Source: Bipolaris cookei (Eukaryota; Ascomycota; Dothideomycetes; Pleosporales; Pleosporaceae). From it: a stretch of DNA of 16,269 nt. The stretch spans positions 1-16,269 of the forward strand of contig NRSV01000027.1 in assembly GCA_002286855.1 (NCBI GenBank), given 5' to 3'. This document shows positions 8,349-16,269 of this stretch, piece after piece. Each line of letters opens with the position of its first letter. Position 1 is the stretch's first letter. A program made the position numbers and the translations under genes. Under the pieces are notes generated by a model. It worked only from the letters and a program-made list of their open reading frames with translations, was not told the origin of the DNA and did not search any database.

Positions 8349-8873
8349 ATGGTCTATCATGCTGCAACCCATAGCCTGCGCAATACATCATTCGACTCTC
8401 CACGCCCTTCCTCAAAGCCTGTCTTTCAGAATAGTATTCCTCAGAACATGGGTGAATGGGACTCTCCTCCTAAAAAGAATAGAAGACCAACAAAATTACC
8501 CACTGGACGGCCTGTAGTCTGCCAATCAGAGAAATGTGACCTTTGTGGCGACGCGTTGAAGGATGGGGACACAGTCTGCTCAAACAATGGAAAAACTGAA
8601 TGGAAAATTCTTCCTTGGCTGGAGAGTGCCAGTATCTGGAAAGAAATGGGTCGGAATAACTGCTGTACAGATGGTTGTCGCCTTGCTTCGTGTTTCGGAG
8701 AGGACTATCGATCCGTCTGCCATAAGGACTGCCTGGAAATGCAGAAAAAATATTTCACTGGGAAGGATGCAGAGATAAGGGTACTTGTAATGAGGTTGAG
8801 GAAAGAAAGAAAAGGAGTTCGGGATGGTGGTAGTGTCTTAAGACGGGCCATGAGAAAACTACATCTGAAATGA
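8349..8873 (+). CDS. Small cysteine-rich, probably zinc-binding, hypothetical protein
   Basis: A 174-residue frame with no family I recognise. Ten cysteines lie between residues 58 and 128: C58-x4-C63-x2-C66-x10-C77, then C105-C106-x3-C110-x4-C115, then C124-H-x2-C128. Such paired spacing suggests a two-site, RING- or LIM-like zinc module rather than secreted disulfides, because there is no signal peptide and the C-terminus (from about 149) is very basic. A basic KKNRR cluster (42-46) could serve nuclear entry. The start is doubtful. ATG 8349 lies against a TATAAAA, and Met34 (ATG 8448, aacATGG) is a good alternative. A third model begins at ATG 8111, runs 39 codons to 8227, and splices GTATGC (8228) to the pyrimidine-rich CTTTCAG (ending 8429). 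That keeps frame and gives about 186 residues including all cysteines. Confidence 0.6.
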   Translation: MVYHAATHSLRNTSFDSPRPSSKPVFQNSIPQNMGEWDSPPKKNRRPTKLPTGRPVVCQSEKCDLCGDALKDGDTVCSNNGKTEWKILPWLESASIWKEMGRNNCCTDGCRLASCFGEDYRSVCHKDCLEMQKKYFTGKDAEIRVLVMRLRKERKGVRDGGSVLRRAMRKLHLK

Positions 8874-10755
8874 GCGCATGTCACATATCATCAAACAAAT
8901 GGGGGATAACTTTGCGACTGATATCAGTAGTTATCCAAGAAACTATCACAGAGAGCATGAAGAGATTACTTTCAAGGGGAACTCTTTTGCGGACAGCTAT
9001 ACGAAGCAGCAAAAAAAAACGAAAAAATGCCGTCTTCCTCTAAACAAGCTTCTCGAAAGTGATAAGAACTACACAAAGATGGCTTCAAAATTGACTTTAT
9101 CAATTCTTGTTTACGAATAGTTGACATATACAAAGGCGTCGCAGGACAAGGCAGGACGAACACGCAGATGATCGGCTACCAAATGCTCTTGTAAAACAAA
9201 GAAGCCATGGATTGTATTGCCAAAGGCTTATTCCATGGTTTCAATATTGCCTCGAACTAATACGTTGTCTTCCATACGTGAAGGGCGATTCTCTAAAGTC
9301 TTTGCTCAGGTTCTGCCTTGAGCACTGGGTATCGGGTTACGGGTCGCCTGCGGGAAACGATGGAGGCGAGCGAGGGAATAGGCTTGGTTTACACGGGTTG
9401 TTGAAAATCTGGCCTTAAAAGACATGCATCTTCTTCACATCGTATTGGTTACTGCTAGGACTAAGCGGACGTTTGGGTGGGACGAAGCCTGGTTTCATGC
9501 TGAATGTAGGTTTGTATACCAGCGTCGAAGAACGGGGACCCAACCCCTCAGGCCTCATAGGTAGTGTCCGTGCGCTAATTCTGCAGCAAATGGTTTGGAT
9601 ACATGTCATTTACTCGTTGCCTGTGCGCTCGGCGTGTCGCTCAACCTTGTTCGCTGCTTTAACCCAGCGGCCTACATTGGGACAGCTTATTCGGCAGCTT
9701 TCGTCTTTCCTTCGCCACAATTCATGATGATTTTTGCTCACGAGAATCGTGCAGCCTCTAGTGTGGTAGCTAGGAGAGCTGATGAGCTCCTGAACTCCCA
9801 TGAGCTACTTTTTGAGGCTGCTTATACAAGTCACCCAAGAAGAGGCATTGGGGGCAGACGAAGAAATATGGCCCAATGTCCAAGGAGGAAGGAGTACTTA
9901 CACCTATAATGGTCGCGATTGAGCGGCGTAGTGATTATGTAACGCTTATTGTGCTTTTGCATACGGTTGTGGCATTGACTAGGCCTTCTTATGCGTAGAT
10001 TTCGCCATGCACAATGGTATGCTAGAACGACGGTCTCCACTATCTCCTGCACCTTAGCAGAAGGTTCCTTGTTATAAATATGATAACGCATGTATAGCCG
10101 AACGGTTATTTAGAATTCAGCCAGGAGACAACAGAGACCAAACTAGGTATCATTTATTGTTCATGGAGGCCCGCACGTGAAGTTTGCTAAAGATATGAGT
10201 TTGTATGTCTTCCTGCAACCTTGGTAGAAATGTCATGCGCTGGCTAGCTAAGCAAGTAAATGGCTCACCATTTGTCCTATGATGAAACGCTTCTTTGCCA
10301 TTCTGCCAGCCATTGAATCGACATCCGTTGTAGCATCCCCAATTGTATACCGCAGCAACCAGCCACCTTGGCAAGCGCATAAAAGGAGTGCTGCTATCCC
10401 GCCGCCATCATAGTACCCAAGATGCTAAGAATTGCATATTCCTCATCGTATTCAAAGCGCTACTGCCGTAACAAAGGCGCTGTCTCCAACCATCTAAAAT
10501 GAGTCGATATACTCCACACCTGATGTGACTGGCCACGATGAGGCTATGCATAAAAGTGCTCAGACTGCATAGTGGACTGACTATCGATTTGACGGAAGAG
10601 AAGATTCTCTCCCGGTTGGCTGTTGAGCGCCGTCTCTCTCAACCAAGCGTTTTGTACATGCATTCGTCCCTCAACACATTCACCACTTAATAGCAGGGGC
10701 TGTGAAAACGCAGCTGTGATGTAAGGAAGCGCCATCACAAGAAACAGGCCATGCA
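8874..10755. other. Intergenic stretch of about 1.9 kb, no firmly supported gene
   Basis: Several ORFs of 60-104 codons overlap on both strands here, none with a motif I recognise. Two weak candidates are a minus-strand coding-like fragment ending at 9415 and a short minus-strand ORF with a signal-peptide-like start at 10756; both are covered under findings. No tRNA, hairpin array or transposon end is seen. Confidence 0.4.
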
Positions 10756-10756
10756 T
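10544..10756 (-). CDS. Speculative 70-residue ORF with a hydrophobic, signal-like N-terminus
   Basis: From the ATG at 10756 the protein starts MHGLFLVMALPYITAAFSQP, a hydrophobic stretch resembling a secretion signal with a small residue before a possible cleavage site. About 50 polar residues follow, with a single cysteine. Fungal effector-like proteins can be this short but usually carry several cysteines. Nothing else supports expression, so it may be chance. Confidence 0.15.
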   Translation of the reverse strand: MHGLFLVMALPYITAAFSQPLLLSGECVEGRMHVQNAWLRETALNSQPGENLLFRQIDSQSTMQSEHFYA

Positions 10757-10825
10757 GAACAATTACCGTAAGCCTGATTTAAGGCAACCACTAGAACCAG
10801 CCTTATCACGACCCATTGCTGACAT

Positions 10826-11070
10826 AGTGGATTACGTACCATAACTAGAAAAGAACGTGAAACTTACACCGCCTCCCGACTGTATTGGTGGTGTCTTGGC
10901 CAGCAGAGCATGGCGCCAATCGCCTGTATCTGCCACCGATCGGCATGGTCTGGCTCGTTGTTCACAGTGCTTCAACGACCTCGGCGAGGTGAATGGACGC
11001 CTTAAGACACAAAACAATCTGCTAGCATATGCAGTACAACAATGAAAGAATATAACAGGACTGGTTTTTG
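10826..11070 (-). repeat. Dispersed degenerate repeat, copy 2
   Basis: Second copy of the repeat at 7558-7805, in the same orientation. Its minus strand stays open over about 60 codons (10832-11017), including TGDWRHALLAKTPPIQSGGG. The plus strand is also open (10857-11045), so open frames alone prove little. The matching minus-strand frame in copy 1 is broken by stops. It may be a piece of a transposon or of a repeated non-autonomous sequence. The class is not recognised and the edges are approximate. Confidence 0.6.
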
Positions 11071-11735
11071 TTATGCATTTCGCATGTCGTATTCTCTCAA
11101 TGTATCTAGTTAAATTACCATGAGAATGGGAACAGCGTCTCTGTTATGTCTGAGTGCTTCTTGGTATTTTTTCCCGCGGTTTTGTTATGCCATGGTAAGG
11201 TTAGGTGGCATGTGTTTAGGAAAGTCTCTACTGTTTAGCAGATAAAGCGTAGAAAGTAGCAACTAGGCAAATTAAAATACTGTAACTAGCCAATCGTTTA
11301 CCATAACAAATTTGCATTTCTTCTTGTATACAAACGAGCAATACGGCAATCTTGGGCGTATGCATACCCCTGCGATGCTCTATTAAATGCAGCAACATGT
11401 AGCATACATGTGCATGACGTATCCTTGTAATTATAAAACCACAGAATGATTGTACCAAGTTACGAGAAACGATAGTATAATAAGCAAAGACGCTTAAATG
11501 GATTAGTTTAGGGTCAGGACAAGTTGCGTAGACTATTTCAACAAAGTTTCCCCTACGCCTAGTACTTCATCTTGCAACTCGCTTTACATTGACTTTACCA
11601 CAGGTGGATAGAATCCAAGATAGTCAGAACCACTAGACAACCTTCACTAGCCAGCCGTCACATACGCAGACCGATATCAAAATCTCCTCAGACCTCACCA
11701 AGAGAGTCACAACGAAAGTCAATAGCCAGTACACC
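11071..11735. other. Intergenic stretch and promoter region of the HtrA-like gene
   Basis: About 660 bp, AT-rich in its middle. The last 200 bp are pyrimidine- and CA-rich, as expected for a fungal promoter and leader, and end at accATGGa. A 76-codon minus-strand ORF (11228-11458) has no motif. I see no clear TATA box. Confidence 0.4.
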
Positions 11736-14649
11736 ATGGACAACTCTGGTCTTTCTGGGGAGAATTCAGGAAAAACGATTGAAGGTGTAATCGAAGGTGT
11801 CTGCTCGATAAAATACTCTCGCCCGTTTTCGTTTGATACTGAAAGAGAAGGGAACTCATATGCTTCTGGCTTTGTGGTGGATGCCGAAGAGGGCTACATC
11901 CTCACCAACAGGCACGTTGTGGGTGCTGACCCTTTCTCCGGCTACTGCAACTTCCCAGACCACGTTAAGTGTGACGTTCATCCGGTCTACCGTGACCCTG
12001 TCCACGACTTTGGTATCTTGCGATTTGATCCGAATAAGATCAAGGAAACGAAAGTCAACGCCCTTGAGATACGGCCTGAAAATGCCAGAGTCGGTGTTGA
12101 GGTCTATGTGATCGGCAACGATGCTGGAGAGAAGCTCAGTATTCTGTCCAGCGTCATCAGTCGAACAGATCGCAACGCACCCGACTACGGCAAGGGATAC
12201 TCCGATTTCAACACCAACTATATACAGGCGGCAGCTGCAACTAGTGGAGGATCTTCAGGTAGTCATTTGGTCGACCGCAATGGATTTGTTGTTGCGATGG
12301 CAGCTGGTGGACGCACAGATCGTGCGACCACCAGCTTCTTCGTGCCTTTACAACGAGCTCTATATGTACTAGAGCGGATTCGTCAAGGCAAACATGTCAG
12401 CAGAGGCACCATTCAGACTCAGTGGATATTGACGCCATTTGAAGAGTGTCGACGACTGGGCCTATCAGAAGAACTCGAAAAGAGCATTCGCGGCCAATTT
12501 CCAGAGGAGACGGGCATGCTAGTCGCTAAGGTCGTCCTTCCAGACGGCCCTGCATCTAACAAGATCGAACAGGGCGACCTGTTACTGCGCGTCAACGGAA
12601 AGCCACTTACGCAATTTATTCACCTAGATGAATTTCTAGATAGCAATGTGGGCCAGAAAATTTCCATAACCATACAGCGTGCTGGAAAGAACATGGATTT
12701 TGAGTTAGAAGTCGGCGACCTCCACGCTATTACACCCGACAGGTCTGTTTCCATTGCAGGTGCTCGTTTCAACGACCTATCATATCAGGTTGCCCGCCGC
12801 AACTCCATCTCCCTCAGAAATCCAGGTGTATTTCTCTGTGAGGCGGCCGGCTCATTCAAATTTGATGATGGTTACACTGGAGACTGTTTAATCCAGGAAG
12901 TTGACAAGCAGCCAACCCCAGACCTGGAAGCCTTCGTCGATGTCATGAGATGCATTCCTAGTGGAAAGCAACTGGTCATTCAGTACAAGAAACTCGGAGA
13001 TTCGAACAGTACAGGAACCTCTACGATTACTATCAATAACAAGTGGTACCCAACCATCAGAGAAGCAACCCGAAACGATACGACAGGCTTATGGGACTTT
13101 CGCTCACTGGGTAATAGTATGTCACCCGAGCTTCCGATGCCGGGTCGTGCAAAATTTGTCAAATCGAGTTTCAACCATCCTGAAGCGGCACAGACCGCAA
13201 ACAATTTAGTTCGAGTGAAGGCTTCAATGCCCATGAAGGTTGACAACTTTCCCCATATCACTACCGATGGCGTTGGTTTCGTTGCCGATGCTAAGTTGGG
13301 TCTTGTACTGGCTCCTAGATCAGTTGTCCCACATAAACTGTGTGACGTATCTGTCATTATCGCCAACAGTATCCGTGTTGAGGCAATAGTTCTTGAACTA
13401 CATACATGTCACGACTACGCCATAATCAAGTACGATACCTCACTTGTCGAAGCACCTTTGAAGACACCCGAATTCGCCACGGGACATATCAAGAAAGGCG
13501 CTACAACAGTTTTCTGCGGCATCAACTGCGACTTCCAACCTGTCATGATAGAAACACATGTTACAGATATCTGTTCGCTTGAGATGGAACACGATATTGC
13601 CCCGCATTACTGTGCAATGAACTGCGATGATGTCGTGGTAGAGACGTGGCAAGCGTTTCTTGGCGAATCTGGCGTACTTGTCGACATAAACGGAACTGTA
13701 CAAGCTCTTTGGTACCCCTATTTAATCAAGAAAGAACCATCAGAAGATGGCTACACTCGATGGTACCGTGGTCTTGCGGCATCCAGTGTTGTTCCAATTC
13801 TTGAACACATTCGAAGCGACAATACTACCAAGCTGCGCAGCTTAAACGACGAATTCCAAAAAATTGACATAAACGAAGCACGTGTTCGGGAGGTAGGGGA
13901 AGAATGGATTGAGAAGATACAACAAGAAGATCCAGAGCGCCATCAGCTCCTCATGGTCCGAAATGTTGACCCGAGTTACGCCAGTGGTCTTCAGGAGGCA
14001 GATGTACTTTTGGAACTAGAAGGTAAGATCGTGACGCGGTTTGGATGTCTGGATGACTTGTACTATAAAGAGAGTTTGAACGCAGTTGTTGTACGAAAGG
14101 GTAAAGAGGAAACTATCCAACTCTCTACAATCCGAGCCGAAGACATCGAAACGAATCGAGTGGTCCAGTTCTGCGGCGCTGTCTTTCATCGTCCACATCA
14201 GACTGCTCGACGACGGGCTGGCACTATTAATTCAGAAGTCTACATCTCTTCGTGTTTCCCTGGCTCACCGGCCGAGACATACGGGGTAAGTTCTTATCTT
14301 CATTTGCTTGCATCATGCGTGATTGCATCGTGGTACTCTGCTAACATTCGCCACCTTTGGCGCATAGCTTCGCCCTGAACGATTCGTAACACGGGTCAAT
14401 TATGTTTCAACACCTACACTATCACAATTCCTAGAAGAGATCAAGAAGATTAGGGACAACGAGTATTTCCGCATGGACATCGAAACGTACGACAATTCTT
14501 CAAGTATGATCACGATGAAGAGTTGCAAACACTACTTCCCAACTATTGAGTTTGCGAAAGATGCCTCTGAACCGCAAAAGTGGGAAAAGATTGAGCATGA
14601 TCAGGATGCAAGAGATGTGAAAGATGAGAAAGTACCTGATCTTTGCTGA
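11736..14649 (+). CDS. Nma111-like HtrA-type serine protease (divergent paralogue), two exons
   Basis: Exons 11736-14285 and 14368-14649 encode 943 residues. Order: trypsin-like domain 1 (about 15-215) with His60 (TNRHVV), Asp91 (VHDFGIL) and Ser174 in GGSSGS; PDZ1 (about 258-330); PDZ2 (about 365-435); a degenerate second trypsin-like domain (about 500-690) that has lost the His; PDZ3 (about 735-800); and PDZ4, completed by exon 2. This is the layout of the fungal nuclear HtrA protease Nma111, which cleaves pro-survival factors and acts as a heat-tolerant chaperone-protease. Blocks such as IGNDAGEKLSILS, SRTDRNAPDYG and RGTIQTQW match the family closely. Oddities: the usual Pro after GGSSGS is His177, and the usual N-terminal extension with its nuclear-localisation signal is absent, so the protein is somewhat shorter than the roughly 1,000-residue norm. 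An intact triad suggests activity. It is probably an accessory paralogue beside a canonical copy elsewhere; that second copy is inferred. The start fits accATGGa. Confidence 0.93.
14286..14367 (+). other. Intron in the HtrA-like gene (82 bp)
   Basis: GTAAGT donor, CATAG acceptor and a perfect TGCTAAC branch site 22 bases before the acceptor. It is phase 0. Splicing continues PDZ4 with LRPERFVTRVNY and SQFLEEIKKI, the expected family C-terminus. Reading through instead gives an unrelated 30-residue tail. Confidence 0.95.
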
Positions 14650-14978
14650 ACTATTGTTGCGGAGGATCGAGAGTTACATTGTATATTAATCCCACATGAT
14701 ATTCCAAGAAATCTTTTGTGTCCTAGCCCCTCAACACAGAACCACATAATTAGAATGCGATAACTCGGTGTTTCTAAAACATTGCAAGTATGATTCGCGT
14801 TCAAAATTGGTATGTGTTACCTAGATAGTATTACTACACCCATGGATCAATTGCCAAAGGAATACGTAACAGCCTCTGCAACGCCGACTCACACGGAAGA
14901 ATTTTGTCAAGTGGTAAATTTGTATATTTCTTTTATGTCTCAGCCGCGAAAATTTGAGATGTTTGAAAATTACATCAA
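14650..14978. other. Convergent 3' intergenic region
   Basis: 329 bp between the stop of the HtrA-like gene (+) and the stop of the reductase gene (-). It must hold both 3' UTRs. No ORF or repeat worth naming; overlap of the two transcripts is possible. Confidence 0.5.
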
Positions 14979-15823
14979 TCACATGTTGGCTCCACCATCA
15001 ATCCCAATGACCTTTCCGTTTACCCACTCTCCCTCCTGAGAAGCAAGGAAGGCAACCACACGGGAGACATCGGAAGGCTTTCCTATGCGATTATGCGGAG
15101 AAAGTTTCGAGATGTACGCATCAACGTGATCTTGTTCATCATCAGGCACGACTTTATCTCGGCCTGCGTAAAACATGTCGGTCTCCACACCGCCAGGAGC
15201 GACGCAGTTGACCGTAACTTTCTTTTCACCCGCATCTACAGCCATGCATCGTGCGAAAGATTCGATAGCTCCCTTTGAACTTGCGTATACCGCATGTCTG
15301 GGTGTGCTCTTTGCCTGGGCAGTAATGGAACTGAGGAATATAATTCGGCCGCCAACCGCCATTCTTTTGTACGCCTCTTTGGCCACGAAAAACTGACCAC
15401 GAGTATTGGTCGCGAAAACTCGATCGAAATCGCTCTCTTCAACATCCTGAAAATGGCCAGAAGAGTGGACGCCAGCATTAGAGCAGCAGATGTCGAGCTT
15501 GCCAAAGTGCACAACAACATTGTCCATCAACCCCTTAATCTCTCTAACATTTGCAACATCCGCCTGGAAGGCTACAGCATCAGACCCGTTCCCCAAGCTC
15601 TTGATTTTACCAACGACCTCTTCGGCAAGGGTAGCGTTGTTCACAAAATTCACAGCAACCTTGGCGCCACGCTTGGCGAGTTCAAGAGCGATAGCGGCTC
15701 CTATGCCACGGCCTAGGTTATTGATCAGTTTCGCTGACCGAGAGGATGTTATTGCGACAGCTTACTTGAGCCCGTAACAACTGCAACTTTGCCTTCTAGG
15801 CTGGAGTCTGGAACAATGGACAT
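14979..15823 (-). CDS. Short-chain dehydrogenase/reductase of the tri/tetrahydroxynaphthalene or versicolorin reductase type
   Basis: An NADPH-dependent reductase, probably cytosolic, acting on a polycyclic or naphthol-type ketone. Exons 15823-15766 and 15712-14979 give 263 residues, the normal length for classical SDRs. Splicing builds the cofactor motif TGSSRGIG (17-24); the split codon is A|GC. Other marks: CSNAG (96-100), the catalytic Ser147/148 in LSSI, Tyr162 and Lys166 in YASSK, and PGG (192-194). The blocks NTRGQFFVAKEAYKR and FLASQEGEWVNGKVIGIDG are typical of fungal hydroxynaphthalene and versicolorin reductases of melanin and aromatic polyketide pathways. Arg21 suits NADPH over NADH. 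The protein ends in Met; in the naphthol reductases the C-terminal residue lies at the active site and influences substrate choice. No polyketide synthase is in the window, so the pathway is open. It converges on the HtrA-like gene. Confidence 0.93.
15713..15765 (-). other. Intron in the reductase gene (53 bp)
   Basis: On the minus strand, GTAAGC donor and CCTAG acceptor with an AACTGAT branch-like motif about 10-16 bases before the acceptor. Removing it creates the TGSSRGIG cofactor motif and an in-frame ATG start at 15823. Confidence 0.92.
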
Positions 15824-16269
15824 GCTGAACGTAGTTGCGAAGGCTAAATTTGGATCAGTGAGATATTGGCTAGCGAAAGAAATTTTCACTTGTGTCTATT
15901 CCACATCTATTTAAGTGGCCACAGACACAACTTTCATCAGCGTGTTCGAACTCCAGCGTAGGGACAGTCGTTTTACATGACCGGCCCTTGAAAGTAAGCA
16001 AAGAAGGCGCTTTGAGGGGACTTTGGTGAGCACTTGGATACAGCTTCTTCGTAATCGATATGTTTCGCATTCCATCAGTACAGTATCACCGGGTAATGTG
16101 CGGCAGTCAGCAGGAATGACGTCCGTGAGCTATGTTTTTGTAGGTGACTAGTTAGATAGTTGCACATGATGCATTCTGTTCGCAGTGGGGTAGCATTATC
16201 TATGAATAGTAGAAAACCACGAAGTGAGAGCAGTTCATTTGCCAATTATTCGTGCCCTGAGAATAACTA
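15824..16269. other. Upstream region of the reductase gene
   Basis: It contains a TTAAATA element (minus strand, 15909-15915) about 86 bp before the ATG, a plausible TATA-like box. The 66-codon minus-strand ORF at 15870-16070 overlaps this promoter region and has no recognisable content. Nothing else is evident to the window edge. Confidence 0.4.

Noticed and set aside
9473..9909. Overlapping plus-strand ORFs of 84 and 104 codons
   Set aside because: They overlap each other in different frames and have no recognisable motif or splice logic.
14286..14378. 880-residue version of the HtrA-like protein ending at 14378
   Set aside because: The last 30 residues are translated intron; splicing gives the expected PDZ4 C-terminus and 943 residues.
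11736..15823. HtrA-like protease and reductase as one functional pair
   Set aside because: They are convergent neighbours with separate promoters, and no shared pathway is visible; adjacency alone is not enough.
1..16269. CRISPR arrays, rRNA genes, bacterial operon signals
   Set aside because: No regularly spaced direct repeats or rRNA-like sequence are seen, and the spliced genes show a eukaryotic genome.

Overview
The window looks like nuclear DNA of a filamentous ascomycete. The likely genes have few, short introns (53-82 bp) with canonical GT/AG ends. Several start codons sit in good fungal contexts (ccATGGc, accATGGa). The recognisable families are typical of such fungi: a fungal three-finger C2H2 protein, an Nma111-type HtrA protease and a naphthol-reductase-like SDR. 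A Dothideomycete is my guess, from general feel rather than from a diagnostic gene. Gene density is low, and long intergenic stretches hold decayed repeats, so this reads as an accessory or gene-sparse segment.

Layout from left to right: (1) 3-428 (+), the 3' end of a Tad1-type non-LTR retrotransposon ORF2, followed by its A-rich 3' tail. (2) 1044-1875 (+), a C2H2 zinc-finger protein with one clear intron and an unresolved 5' end. (3) 3303-4028 (+), an intact nucleoside 2-deoxyribosyltransferase-like protein with a charged coiled-coil tail. (4) 5702-6406 (-), an unrecognised proline-rich protein, with a possible single-pass membrane ORF (5370-5681) starting 20 bp downstream on the same strand. 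(5) 8349-8873 (+), a small cysteine-rich protein, possibly with an upstream first exon at 8111-8227. (6) 11736-14649 (+), a divergent Nma111-like HtrA protease of 943 residues with one intron. (7) 14979-15823 (-), an SDR of the tri/tetrahydroxynaphthalene or versicolorin reductase type, with one intron that splits its NADPH-binding motif. Genes 6 and 7 converge with 329 bp between stop codons.

Two stretches about 3.3 kb apart (about 7558-7805 and 10826-11070) are diverged copies of one repeat in the same orientation. Many of their differences are C/T or G/A changes, and a Trp codon in one copy corresponds to a stop in the other.

Nothing shows that the genes act as one pathway. The most notable items are the divergent HtrA paralogue with a His after its active-site loop, the free-standing deoxyribosyltransferase-like protein (a domain class used as an effector in some immune systems), the cysteine-rich orphan protein, the frame conflict at the 5' end of the zinc-finger gene, and the repeat pair.
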